Source of the DNA: Callipepla californica brunnescens | Taxonomy: Eukaryota; Chordata; Aves; Galliformes; Odontophoridae | DNA: 64,000 nt | Direction of reading: 5' to 3' | Assembly (NCBI GenBank): GCA_023055505.1 | Contig: JALIRH010000031.1 | Span: 3,548,123 to 3,612,122 of the forward strand | Shown: positions 1-10,200 of the stretch, one piece after another | How the letters are laid out: each line of letters opens with the position of its first letter | Numbering within the stretch: position 1 is the stretch's first letter | Program-made: the position numbers and the translations under genes | The notes under the pieces: model-generated | What the model was told of the DNA's origin: nothing | Databases searched by the model: none | The model's input: the letters and a program-made list of their open reading frames with translations, nothing else

Positions 1-696
1 GTATTTCTGAAATATGTGCCAGGGAAAAATAATAATAATAATATTATTAATAATAAACAACAAACATAAGTTTGCTGAAAAGTTTTGCTCTTCAAAAAAG
101 CAACAAAACCCAGAAAAATGTGTTGTAGAAATACTTCTGATCATTACTGCTGATACACATCTTCTCCAGTGAATTTTCTCCAGGAAATACTCTCTCAATT
201 GGAAGCATTCATTTTGTTGCTAACAATCTATACACATGGGCAACTGCTTAGAACTTAAGGAGCAAATAATTACCTAACCTGACAAAGCTTACAGTGCACA
301 TCTAAGTAAGACAGGACATTAGTCTAGTTGGCAGAATCAATGTGCTTTCCCACTTGTGCATTGTTGTTACATGGTGTTCTTTTCAATTTAAGTTTGGAAG
401 TTTTGATATTTTATATCCCCTAGTCACAAACCCTGACTTTTTTCTTTTTTTTTTTTTTTTAAATGTACATCTACTGAAATGCAAATACCTCAGTTTTCTA
501 ATGATAATAATTCAAATCCACAGTGTGTTTTTTTTAAGTCTCATCAGAAACAAATATCTGATCTGTGATAACATGACATAGTGTTCTTTGGAATATAAAT
601 GTTGTCCAGCAGTGAAAAAAGTGAAACTGGTCATCTGAATATAAGAGATTAAAATCAAATTTGTTGTGAGGCTGTGTGGCCCCACAGTGACAATCG
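1..696. other. Unique AT-rich sequence, no gene seen
   Basis: This stretch has no recognisable exon or transposon. It carries an imperfect AAT/ATT trinucleotide run at about 27-56 and a T tract at 438-460. The short open frames here lack splice or composition support and are best treated as chance. Confidence 0.6.
438..460. repeat. Poly-T tract
   Basis: A run of T about 23 bases long with one interruption, in unique AT-rich sequence. It may be a decayed retroposon tail in antisense or a plain homopolymer; no retroposon body is recognisable beside it. Confidence 0.85.
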
Positions 697-1240
697 CAGA
701 ATTACAGAATTATAGGGGTTAGAAGGGACCTCTAGAGATCACTGAGTCCAACCCCCTGCCAAAGCAGCTCCCTAGCCCAGGTTGAACAGGTAGGTGCCCA
801 GGTGGGTCTTGAACGTCTCCAGAGAAGGAGACTCTACCACATCTCTGTGCAGCCTGTGCCAGTGCTTCATCACCTGCGCTGTGAGGAAGTTTCCATGCAC
901 ATTTGTGAGGAACTTCCTATGCTTCAGTTTGTGTCCATATCCTCTCATCCTATTGCCACACACCACTGAAAAGAGTTCAGCCTCATCCCTTTGCCTCCTG
1001 CTCCTTAGATAATTATAGATGTGGATTAGATCAACTCTCAGTCTTCTTTTTCAAGGCTAAACAAACCCAGGTCTGTCAGTCTTTCCTCATAAGGGAGGTG
1101 TTCCATGCCCTTTATCATCTTTGCAGCCCTCCACTGGATTCTTTCAAGGAGATCCCTGTCTTTTTTTGTACTGGGGAGCTCAGAACTGGACACAATACTC
1201 CAGGTGAGGTCTCATGAGGCCAGAGTAGAGAAATAATACC
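697..1240 (-). mobile_element. CR1 LINE, 3' end fragment (antisense)
   Basis: This is the 3' end of a Chicken Repeat 1 non-LTR retrotransposon lying on the minus strand. The left edge starts with the reverse complement of the CR1 3' octamer region (CAGAATTACAGAATTATAGG) followed by the hallmark GGGACCTCTAGAGATC block. The body continues through the conserved AACCCCCTGCCAAAGCAGC segment and the terminal ORF2 codons read on the minus strand. It stops near a CTCCAGGTGAGGTCTCA block, as expected for a 5'-truncated copy. No long open frame survives. CR1 copies of this size arise when target-primed reverse transcription ends early. The identification is firm; the right edge is uncertain by about 20 bases. 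Confidence 0.95.
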
Positions 1241-3010
1241 TTACTCAGGGTGAACAGAATTATATGTCACTTACACTAGACCCTGCATAAGCAATATGGT
1301 ATCAGTGAAGTTGCTTCTCAATGCCTTTGAGAACAGAAAAAAGGTAAGTTCATCTGGGTACTAGTGAAATAGTAATTATTTGCTTGGACAAACCAATCAA
1401 TCAGTGCAATGGATTTAACTCACTTCTAAAGCAGGACTGGGAAATTTTGCATTCTTAGTGGTCAGTGGCCATGAACTATTACAGGACAGCTTTCTGGAGT
1501 CAATTTCATTTTGTGCCATGCAGAAGTTAAACAAAATCAATGCTTCTTACTGACAGTGTAGCACTACTTAGAGAACAGCAATTCCCTAAGTTATGTAAAT
1601 TTATTTACTGCTTTCACTAATCTTAGTGAAGTTAAAGGAGTGCATGTTTGGATATCTCTGATCAGCTAATAGGTAATTAAAAGTGCCTGCTAGAAAAGAG
1701 CTTTTGTTTACAAAACCAGCATTCAGCTGAAGCACAACACTGGCAAAAAAAATCACAAACAAGATTAAGCTTAATTAGAAACAATCTGAACTTATTTTAT
1801 TGTTGCACATACCTCAGTATACATCTTTAGAAGAAAAGTTAATTTCTAAGAAAGACGTCTTCTTACAAGAATTCTACAGTTATTGAAAAAAAAAGTATTA
1901 TCTTTTTATATTCTAGGCATTGTATCTTTGAAACACTTTAAAACACAAGGATTTAGAAATACTGCAATTGATGTGTAGATAAATGAAACAAGGAATCTTA
2001 TAGGGTGCTTGGAATACCAGAAATGATTTTGTAAGATGCATATGGGTAAAAATACTTAGAGCCTTTTCCTGGGCATACTAAAAATGCTGCATCACTTCAG
2101 CTTGCATATGAAGAGGTGGCAAGGTCTTTAATGTGCTTATTCTGACACTCTGCATCCTTTTAGAAATGCAGCAATACAAAAAAAAAAAAAAAATCCATTC
2201 CTGCACTTTGGTATTTGCCTATTCAGTTGAAACCCAACAAACTTTGAAGGCTTTTGTTGTCAGAAAGAAATTGGAAGTAAGCTTGCCTTATCATGTAACA
2301 GAAGTTTGAAACACCAGCTACCTAATGGTATGGTGGTATATCTTTTTTTATTGTTTGTATTTGCAGTTTTTTTTTTGGTTTTTTTTTGCCTAAACATTTA
2401 TTATTTAACATGATGTGAAATAATTTGCATAAATCCCCAGGAATTTACTTGTGGATGAAGCTATTTGCCAATGTACCTTGGATATTTCTGTGTGTTAAAA
2501 GAGCATCACAGCTACACTCCACAGAAGAATTAGATCACATTTTAGGGTTGAGTGCTAGTCTCAACTGCAAAGCCACAAGATAGACAGTGCTGAATCAGTG
2601 TGAAATCCCTCTGTTCCTAATTTATTCAAATACTTTATAAGTGGTTATTTTCTTCGCTTAGACCTTTAGGTAACTTCAGTATGGTCAGTCCTCTCAGCCA
2701 GTGTTACGAAACACCAAGTAAGAACTTCTGCTAACAGCACAGAACTGTGACCACATTTTCATATCTAACATAGAACAATTAGTAGCATACAGGTTTGGCA
2801 TGAATGATTATGGAAAAACAGCCTCAGCCTAACTCATCTTAGTTCAGTTTTTATGAGAGATTTGCATATCACCTGTACAAGAGGATACAAGCAAATTAGT
2901 AATGAACACTCCACAACATAATTAATTTTAATGTACACTTCATTAATTAAGTTTAAATAACACAGTCAAGATTTTTAAAAGAGATTCCTCTTAAGTACTA
3001 ACATGAAATG
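1241..3010. other. Unique AT-rich sequence, no gene seen
   Basis: About 1.8 kb between a CR1 fragment and a mariner relic. I see a poly-A run at 2178-2193 and T-rich patches near 2340-2390. No exon, RNA gene or transposon is recognisable. Confidence 0.55.
2178..2193. repeat. Poly-A tract
   Basis: Sixteen consecutive A residues in unique sequence. No retroposon body is recognisable immediately upstream. Confidence 0.85.
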
Positions 3011-3550
3011 AGGATTGCTCCAAAAGTAATGTCTCCTGTTTTATTATGCTGGCACAAGATGTCAGAGGCAGATGTTGGTGGTATGCCATTACAGACTGCA
3101 CCTTCTTACCAGTATTCCACTATAGTTTGGTGCCATGAAACAGACTGTAGGAGAGAGGCAATCTGACAAAATGGTATCTGCCATGGAAGTGCATACGGAG
3201 CAAAGATGTGGAATTGAATTCCTCAATGCACAAAAGATAACTCAATGTTTTCTGAACAATTATGGAGAGCAAACTGTGGATGTGAGCACAGTGAGATGGT
3301 GTGTGGTGAGTTTCAGCAGCAGCAACAGAAACATGAGGGACAAGACATGTTCCAGACGGCCATGCTCATTTTTACAATCATGACATGTAGACTCTTGCTC
3401 ATTGATGGAAAAAATGCACAGCTAATTGTGGCGTCTATGTTGAAAAATAGGATTCTATCGCTGAGATGTTGCTCCATCTAATAGAGTCATTGTGCTGTTT
3501 GTATCTCTTGTCATCTCCATGGAAATGAGACATTATTTTCAGAGCAACCT
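3011..3550 (+). mobile_element. Mariner-type DNA transposon, internally deleted
   Basis: A 540-bp element with imperfect terminal inverted repeats: the left end (AGGATTGCTCCAAAAGTAAT) matches the reverse complement of the right end, which finishes in CAGAGCAACCT. Ends of this type are known from the chicken mariner family often called Galluhop or Mariner1_GG. Full mariners are about 1.2-1.3 kb, so more than half is missing. An ATG at 3183 opens a relic of the transposase N-terminal helix-turn-helix region (MEVHTEQRCGIEF, then VDVSTVRWCVV). The catalytic DD(D/E) domain is gone, so this copy could only have been moved by a transposase supplied elsewhere. The right flank shows TA directly after the terminal repeat; the left flank no longer shows a clear TA. 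Confidence 0.85.
3183..3383 (+). pseudogene. Mariner transposase N-terminal relic
   Basis: This frame sits inside the mariner element. Residues 1-13 (MEVHTEQRCGIEF) and the DVSTVRWCVVSF stretch around residues 32-43 resemble the first helix-turn-helix of mariner transposases, which binds the terminal repeats. The frame ends about 67 codons in, before the linker and catalytic domain. Flanking frame changes show it has decayed. It is a non-functional remnant: the family is known from the motif and the surrounding terminal repeats, while the loss of activity is inferred from the missing catalytic core. Confidence 0.7.
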
Positions 3551-3890
3551 ATGCAATTTGCTCTATAAGGATGTTGTTCAGAGATTCTGGGTGTGTGGCT
3601 AGCAATGGTAATCATTTTTCTGCAAAAAGCGTGCACTGGAATCACCCTATCATCTCATCCTAACATATAATGCGTGATTATTTGTACCCAAATTCTATTA
3701 GTTTTGAAATTTTCTGATGTAATTCTGATGTATTTTAAAACCTGAATTTCCATATCAGGTAGCTCCACCTGAAATACCTGTTAAAAAAGTGCTTTGTCTA
3801 CAAACCTACTACACAGTGTCTTCCTTTAAGGAAAAATATAGATAAGAAACTGAGTTTTGGCTGTATATCCCCTATCTTTTCTTTATCAGC
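3551..3890. other. Short spacer between mariner and LTR-like element
   Basis: About 340 bases of unique AT-rich sequence with no exon or transposon signature. Its last five bases, TCAGC, are repeated at 4322-4326 and look like the left half of the target duplication of the neighbouring LTR. Confidence 0.55.
3886..3890. repeat. Left target-site duplication TCAGC
   Basis: Five bases directly before TGTCAC of the LTR candidate, identical to 4322-4326 directly after its CAACA end. Confidence 0.55.
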
Positions 3891-4321
3891 TGTCACGGTG
3901 TTATCCGTGACAGTAACCCAAGGGAAACCGAGAAGGGAGAGAGAAAGGGAAGGAAAAACAAACTGCCCCGCCAGTGGCCACGCGGCCGCCCCAGCAGAGT
4001 GGCGTGCTCTGGGGAGAGGGGGAACAGAGGGAATAGACGGGTCTGTAAAAAAACAACGGCACGATCTGAGAAGGAACGGTAACTTTACTAAATCTAATAA
4101 AATTGAACAATTGAGAGAGAGAGAGACAAAGTTTCCAAACCAGAAACTTGGAGCTTGCGTTACACGTGCCGAATTTTTCACGGCAACCCAGAGCGCGCCC
4201 AGAGCAGCGCGGGCCTGGTGCGGAGCTCTGCCCCAATGCTGCTCCCACAGCATTAACTCCTTAACGGCCTGCATGATGTTCTGATGTGGAATACCGGCAT
4301 CAAAACCACAAAACCACAACA
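3891..4321. mobile_element. Solo LTR candidate (endogenous retrovirus-like)
   Basis: A 431-bp segment that stands out by GC content and retained CpG, including a NotI-type GCGGCCGC at 3982. It begins TGTCAC and ends CAACA, so it has TG...CA termini. It is flanked by identical 5-bp repeats, TCAGC at 3886-3890 and 4322-4326. A 5-bp duplication is typical of ERVL-like avian elements; class I and K elements usually give 4 or 6. AATAAA at 4096-4101 on the plus strand could be the LTR polyadenylation signal, but no clear TATA box is seen, so orientation is left open. No second LTR or gag/pol/env remnant is adjacent, which fits a solo LTR left by recombination. Overlapping open frames here are by-products of the GC-rich sequence. 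I could not assign a named family. Confidence 0.6.
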
Positions 4322-4326
4322 TCAGC
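4322..4326. repeat. Right target-site duplication TCAGC
   Basis: Five bases directly after the LTR candidate, matching the left flank. A 5-bp match alone can occur by chance; the TG...CA boundaries and the sharp composition change support it. Confidence 0.55.
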
Positions 4327-5579
4327 CCATACACTACATCTCTGCTATGAAAAATCTGCCCAGGCCTTACCCAAGTTAGAGACCTCTGTGTACTGATGTT
4401 TATAGCAAACTTTAATGACTGACAATGAAGATCCATTCTTCATTTGGTGTCTTAACATCCAGAAATAAATAGAACAATGTAAAAGGAAGATTTATCCAAT
4501 AATAATAATACTAATAATCACAAATTTCAGTGGAAATATAACAGAAAAAGCATCCTCTTTGTTCGTTTGTATGTTAGTTTTTGTGGGTTTTCTTTGTGTT
4601 TGTTTGTTGGTTTATTTATTTATTTATTTATTTTCTTGGGACTAGGAAGTGCTTAGGAAAACTACAGACACCTGAACTTTAAAGCCTGATATGCCTATAC
4701 TTACATTTATCTATATGGGTTTATATTTCTAATTCACTGTTCTATTTCACGGGCAACTGAACACACTTCTGATCCTCTCAAGTGATGAATAGTAAATAAA
4801 CATGATCCAAAGCAAAGTTCTACCAGGTCACACATTGGGCAGCCTAAATTAGGTGCTTTTTTCAATCATTCATGTTCAACAGCTTTTTCCTCAAGTTTTA
4901 CTTTCTTCTGTATGTATCCTGTGCTGAAAATGTCAGCAAGAACAGTCTTTCACTTGATTTTCCTCCCACTTAACTTTCTCCTCAACTAGTTCAACATGTT
5001 TTCCTGATATCCTATTTCCTTCCTACTCTCACTTATCAGTTTCCAAACTGAAACATCTTGTTGAAAATATCAGAAGCAGATTATCCCTCATTTGAAGTGT
5101 TTATGATCTCCCAAACCAAAACCTTTTTCTCTATGGCTTGTAGTAATGGTTAAGCCATATGGAAAAAAATTCAATTTACTGGACATTTTTGTGTCTTCCT
5201 TCCTGCATCTCTAGCTGCCTAGATTGGATGTCAACTCTGACTACATCAGTGTTTGTGCAATTAATCATCTCAAAGCAATCTGCACTGCACTGCTGTAACC
5301 AACATCAAGTATCTTTTAATTGTCCGTTCTATCATGTAACTTTATGCACAGATTGGTTCTGCCCTGCATTTACCTCCCAAAGAAAAATCTCTCTTAGCAG
5401 CAAATTGGCCACCTCACACATTCTCAACTTTCAGCAGGACTATAGATTTTTTAATTAGTGTGTACTGAAAGCTGATCTGACTGGAGTAAGCTGGACAAGA
5501 CACCAAGTTTTCAGGTGAAGGAAAGCTTTTCCACTCAAAACAGTGTGTCATATTTTGTACAGAGATAATTATTCTGTTG
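4327..5579. other. Unique AT-rich sequence, no gene seen
   Basis: No exon or interspersed repeat is recognisable here. A TTTA tetranucleotide run lies at 4611-4634, just downstream of a G/T-rich patch. The longest open frame (near 5159-5458) has no coding composition or splice support. Confidence 0.55.
4611..4634. repeat. (TTTA)n simple repeat
   Basis: About six tandem TTTA units following a GTTT-rich patch. Confidence 0.9.
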
Positions 5580-7222
5580 TCCTGGTTCTACCACAGCTGT
5601 TGGACCTGTAAAGTCCTATTGATAAACCATGTTAGACCAAAACCAGGGCTCAGGCTTCTGAGGGGTGTGAGGCTCTGGACTTGATGTACAGGCAAAAGAT
5701 GAGATGGACCAAGATCCAACCAGGTTGTGTGAGTCACTTAGGGCAAGTCTGATCATGATCACAACAGTCGAAAGAAGACAGGCTGTAGTCATAGGTCACT
5801 CTCTTCTGAGGGTAACGGAGGATCTGTTATGCTGACTAGACCTGACACATAGGGAAGTTTGCTGCCTCTCTGGGGCCTAGATAAAAGATGTTATTAGGAA
5901 ACTTGTTACTTTGGTGTGGGCCTCAGACTATTATTTATTGTTGTTTTGTCATGCTGGTAGCAAGGAGGTACCAAAAAGGAGTCCAGCAGCAAACAGAAAT
6001 AATTTTGTGGCATTTGGACAATTGGTAAAAAGATCATGGATATAGGTAGTGTTGTTGTCTATCTTAGGAGCAGGGAACAAGATTGAAAGGAACAAGAAGA
6101 CAAGCTGATTAATGAATGCATAGTTCTGAGGCTGGTGTCACTAACAGAATTTCAGGATTGTGGGATGCTCTAAAGAACACCATTCATGTTGGCACCTGTT
6201 GGGATGCACATTTCTCTAATGGCGTAAAGGATTTTGCACAGGAGTTCATAAGGCTCATCAATATAGCTTTAAATTAGATGCAAAGAGGGAAAGGAGTAAA
6301 ATCAGTTTTCCCACTGATAAGATGTCATGTGGCACACTGGTATTTAAGGGATGGTTTAATGTGATTACATCAGGCTGGCAGCCAGACACCAGTAGGGTTC
6401 CTCAGGTCTTCCTTCTGGGGCCAGTTCTTTTCAGTATTTAATCGATACCTTAGATACAGGATTTGAAGTTATTTTCTGGAGAAAAGTTGCTGACTCCCTT
6501 GACGGTAGAGAGGCCTTGCAGAGGGCTTTGCATTCACCAGCCACATGAAATTTAACAAAAGTAAAAGCCAGATTCTGCCAACTAGGTGATAAGAGGCTGG
6601 AGAACAGCCCCACTGAAAGAGATACAGAGGCTCTGATTGAACATGAATCACTAATGTGCCCTGACAGCCCAAAGGATCAGTCATAGGTTTGGATGCATCA
6701 GACCCAGCACTTCTAGGTGGTTGAGGGAAGGGATTATCATGATATAAGGATTTATAACTATTAGAAAGCATCCAAAGGAGGGCTGTGAAGATGATGAAAG
6801 GCCTAGAGGGCAAGGTGTATGAGGAGTGGCTGAGGTCCCTCGGTTTGTTCAGCCCAGAGCAGAGGAGGCTGAAGGGAAGCTTCATGGCAGCCTACAGTTC
6901 CTCAAGAGAAGATTGAAGGGCCACTGCTGATTTCTGTTCTCTGGTGGCAGAAACACCTTAGGGAGCAGCATGGAACTGTGCCAGGGGAGGTTCAGGTTGG
7001 GTGCAAGGAAAAGTTTTTTATCAGACAGCTGTGGGCATGGAAAAGGCTCCCCATGCAGTAGGCACAGCCCTGAGTTGACAGAGTTGAAGGTGCATTTGGA
7101 CAATGCTCCCAGACACAGGGTTTGAATTTCGGGTGGTCTTGTATGGAGCCAGAGGTTCAGACTCAATGTACATTTTAGGCCATTTCCATCTCAGGATATT
7201 CTATGATTTTGTGATATATGCT
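5580..7222 (+). mobile_element. CR1 LINE relic with ORF1 and late ORF2 parts
   Basis: A sense-strand CR1 copy of about 1.6 kb. The first half is ORF1 sequence, including the esterase domain (5788-6277). After about 6340 it jumps to the end of the reverse transcriptase domain, where VPQVFLLGPVLF corresponds to the family's VPQGSVLGPLLF block, and then runs through the C-terminal ORF2 region. The 3' end is the typical octamer tail ATTCTATGATTTTGTGA near 7200-7216. The endonuclease and most of the reverse transcriptase, including the FADD catalytic block, are missing, so an internal deletion of roughly 2 kb is inferred. Stops and shifts occur throughout. The identity is firm; the left edge is approximate. 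Confidence 0.88.
5788..6277 (+). pseudogene. CR1 ORF1 SGNH/GDSL esterase domain relic
   Basis: Translated in one frame with in-frame stops, this stretch retains the block order of the esterase domain known from CR1 ORF1 proteins. It has a GHSLLR motif standing for GDSLLRG (nucleophile Ser kept, Asp changed to His), then REVCCLSGA, then a DYYLLLFCHAGSKE block corresponding to the family's DYYPLLLFHVGTND. Near the end is a degraded counterpart of the DGVHL catalytic block, followed by ALN and a stop at 6275-6277. The domain is thought to act with RNA or membranes during retrotransposition. In-frame TGA and TAG codons make this a pseudogene. The assignment rests on the ordered motifs. Confidence 0.75.
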
Positions 7223-10200
7223 CTAAAGAAGGTAGTATGGGAAAAGGAAGAGAAGGGGGACTTTAAATTTAATGTACTGAATTGAAACCAGCGTTCTAAA
7301 GAATGAACATTTATTAATGAAAAAAAAAGTTTAGCTAGTTAGTTAGTTAGTTTAGCTGCTGATGTATTCTTGAAGTATTCAGATTTAACTTCTAGTCTAG
7401 TTTTGACAATGATGAAGCTATTTTACTGAAGTTAATAATTAATTAATTTAATGTTCTTACTTTTAGGGAATAGATCTACAATGTAGAAATGAAAAAAAAG
7501 CTGATGCCTAAAAAAAAATTTCACCTTCATCATGTAAACATAACAGACTTCTGACAGCATGACAAGGAGAATATATGGGTCTCTCACTTTTAAAATATTA
7601 TTTATTATGTATCTACAGTATGTCATTCTCTCAAATAACCTAAGTCATGGTAGACAGAATACTGAAACTTGAGTTTCCTAAGTGATACTGTCTATTTTAA
7701 GATGACTCCTTGCACATTTCCTTGCTTTGGTCTGTTATCAATGTTCAGATAATTATTTTTGTACATCAGACACATCACCAAATAGTGTTTATACTATAAA
7801 AACTGAGTGTGAATTGAATTCTAGTTTGCATTTCTTTTTCGTCTACTTTGATCTCAAAGAAAGAAGAAATTTGTATCAGTGGGAACCTATAACATGTATG
7901 GGAATGTTTGAGTTTATTGAGACGTTTAAGAATTATACACCTCTTAGAATATTATTTAAAAAAATCATATCATAGTTTACTAATATTATAGAAAAAATAC
8001 AAAATAAAGAATAAAAACATCTGTAGATAAATTATATTTTTGTACTTTGGATATGCAAAGTACAGAAGTCTTAGGTGTGAAAATTTAAATCAAAGATATG
8101 TTAATTGTCTTTTAAAAAGTACCTTTATTTCTGGCACCACTTTGTTTAACTTTTAATCTGATGTGCTGGATGTATGTGTGTGGGACAAATGAAATGCTCA
8201 GATTGTTACAAGATTGGAGGTGCAGGAATGCCTAAAGAGATGTGCTTCTAAGTGTATGTCTGTATGCATAGGTAGCTGTACTGTGTTTCAGAGGACTCAA
8301 ACCAACAGAAAAGATCTGGCACATAAGCGACAATAAACCAGCCTGTAATTACTGTACTCTCTCAGCTGGTTGTTAGGGATAACTTGGCCTGAGGCAGGAA
8401 GTGCACACAAATTGAAAAATGCGAGTCCTGTACTGGAGGGTTAAATGCTGTGTGTAGAAGCAAATAAGAGAGAGGAGAAAGGGAGAGAGCTGAAATAATA
8501 GTGCCAGGAGCATAAGGTCTGTAGGGCACAGATTAGCCCTCTCACACTGACAGAGAAATAAAAGTTCAAAAACTACATGTTTCAAAATCAAACTTTCTAC
8601 TCTCACCACTCAAGGTCAATGAAGACTTGGGAATAGCCTACTGCTGCAACTCAGCACACACATGACATGTGGGGAGCAAGAGAAACTGCTAATGCAGCTT
8701 CCAGATTTTGAGCCACCACATCCAGACAGCAAAGCAAAGGAGGCATCTTCGAGGTCAGGTGCCTTCTGTGACCTATGAATACCAAAGAGCTGCATTGCAT
8801 TGGCGTGTTCCTTGCTAGTCTTGCAATACTACCACGCAAGTTGAGAGGAAACCCAGAAATCTATCTTGAAGGTACCTCCCTGCCTACAAGTAGCCTTCTG
8901 TAATCCCATTACCCATTCACAGAGGATTGTTTGTAAATGACTGACAACTGGAAGAAACTCAGCTATCTTTCAGAAACAATGAATTCTACGTTTATAGGAA
9001 AGTATGGCTCTGTAGCCTTGCTATGCACAGCTAGTCCTGACACAGGGGAGCAGCAGTGTCCAAAGGCTGAAGCAAGGGGCAGATAATTTTCACTTTAACT
9101 GAAAAGTCAGAAATTAACAACTAATAACAGTTGATTCATACTCTGCATATAGCTAGCCTCTGCATGATAGGGGAACAGACAATAAAAATGTTTCCTCTTA
9201 AAGGTCTTGGCCATATATAATATTTCAAGGACAGCATCACATTTATCTTCATTGTTATGTGTGCGTGTCCATCTCCCTGGACAGTGCAGGCTAATCTCAC
9301 CCTGGTAAAAGTTTGAGCTCTGATTCTGCACATGACGGGAAAGAACTTCAAAGGCACTCCATTAACAAACTTCCAGGTAGGTACAGTAATCTCTTCATAC
9401 TTAGTCGTTTCAAGATTGTGGAGACTTTCCAGTTTAGATTTCTATTGTTTGAAAGTGTGACTCATTTCCTATCCAGCAAAACTCTTCATCCTCCTGTCTC
9501 CTCTGCATATGTTTAACCTTGACTGCTTCTTTTCTTTCTCCTGTGTAATTCTGCTTCTGTTTTGCTGCTGAAGAGCATGAGTCTCTCTCTTTTGTGTTGC
9601 ATATTGCGCTGTACCTTAAACAATCCTCAATCTCATAACCTGAGCTCTGATCATATTATATTTCATGGCTTCTATCAGTGATTTTCTACAGTGCCCATAA
9701 CCTGTCATCCATTATGCCAGATATGTTTCCCTTCTACCAACACAGTTGTGTTCTCCCTTATCTCCGGACTTTTCTGTGTATCTGGACTTTCTCTCTTACT
9801 CATTACTATGAGCTGACTTCATGTATTCAGTCAAGAATTTCTTTGTACACTGTATTAATTTTCTCCAAGCTTTTCATTAGTATTTCCTTAATCTTCTGCC
9901 CATGCTGTCCCTCTTCTGATCTACTCATGGGTGTCACCACTCCATCTGAATGCTAATCTCTCTCTTCATAAAATTCGCTTAGCAGAAACAGGTATTTAAA
10001 ACTCAATTCTCAGCAAGTCTCCCTTGGCCTGTCAGTACCAATGATGGTGAAGTGCTGCCAGAATGACACCAGGTTCAGGAAGCTACTCTGCTTCTAGACT
10101 TCTGTAATGGGAAGAAGTGTTGTTGAGAAGGCATTTTCAAATCTAAAACACAGCTTTTCAAAGTTGCCCAACTTTGTTTGCTTGGCCATTGACCACTGCC

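Noticed and set aside
3798..4436. A 212-codon minus-strand open frame and a 128-codon plus-strand frame in the same place
   Set aside because: Both overlap the GC-rich LTR candidate. Long frames on both strands follow from the scarcity of AT-rich stop codons there, and neither shows a protein family motif.
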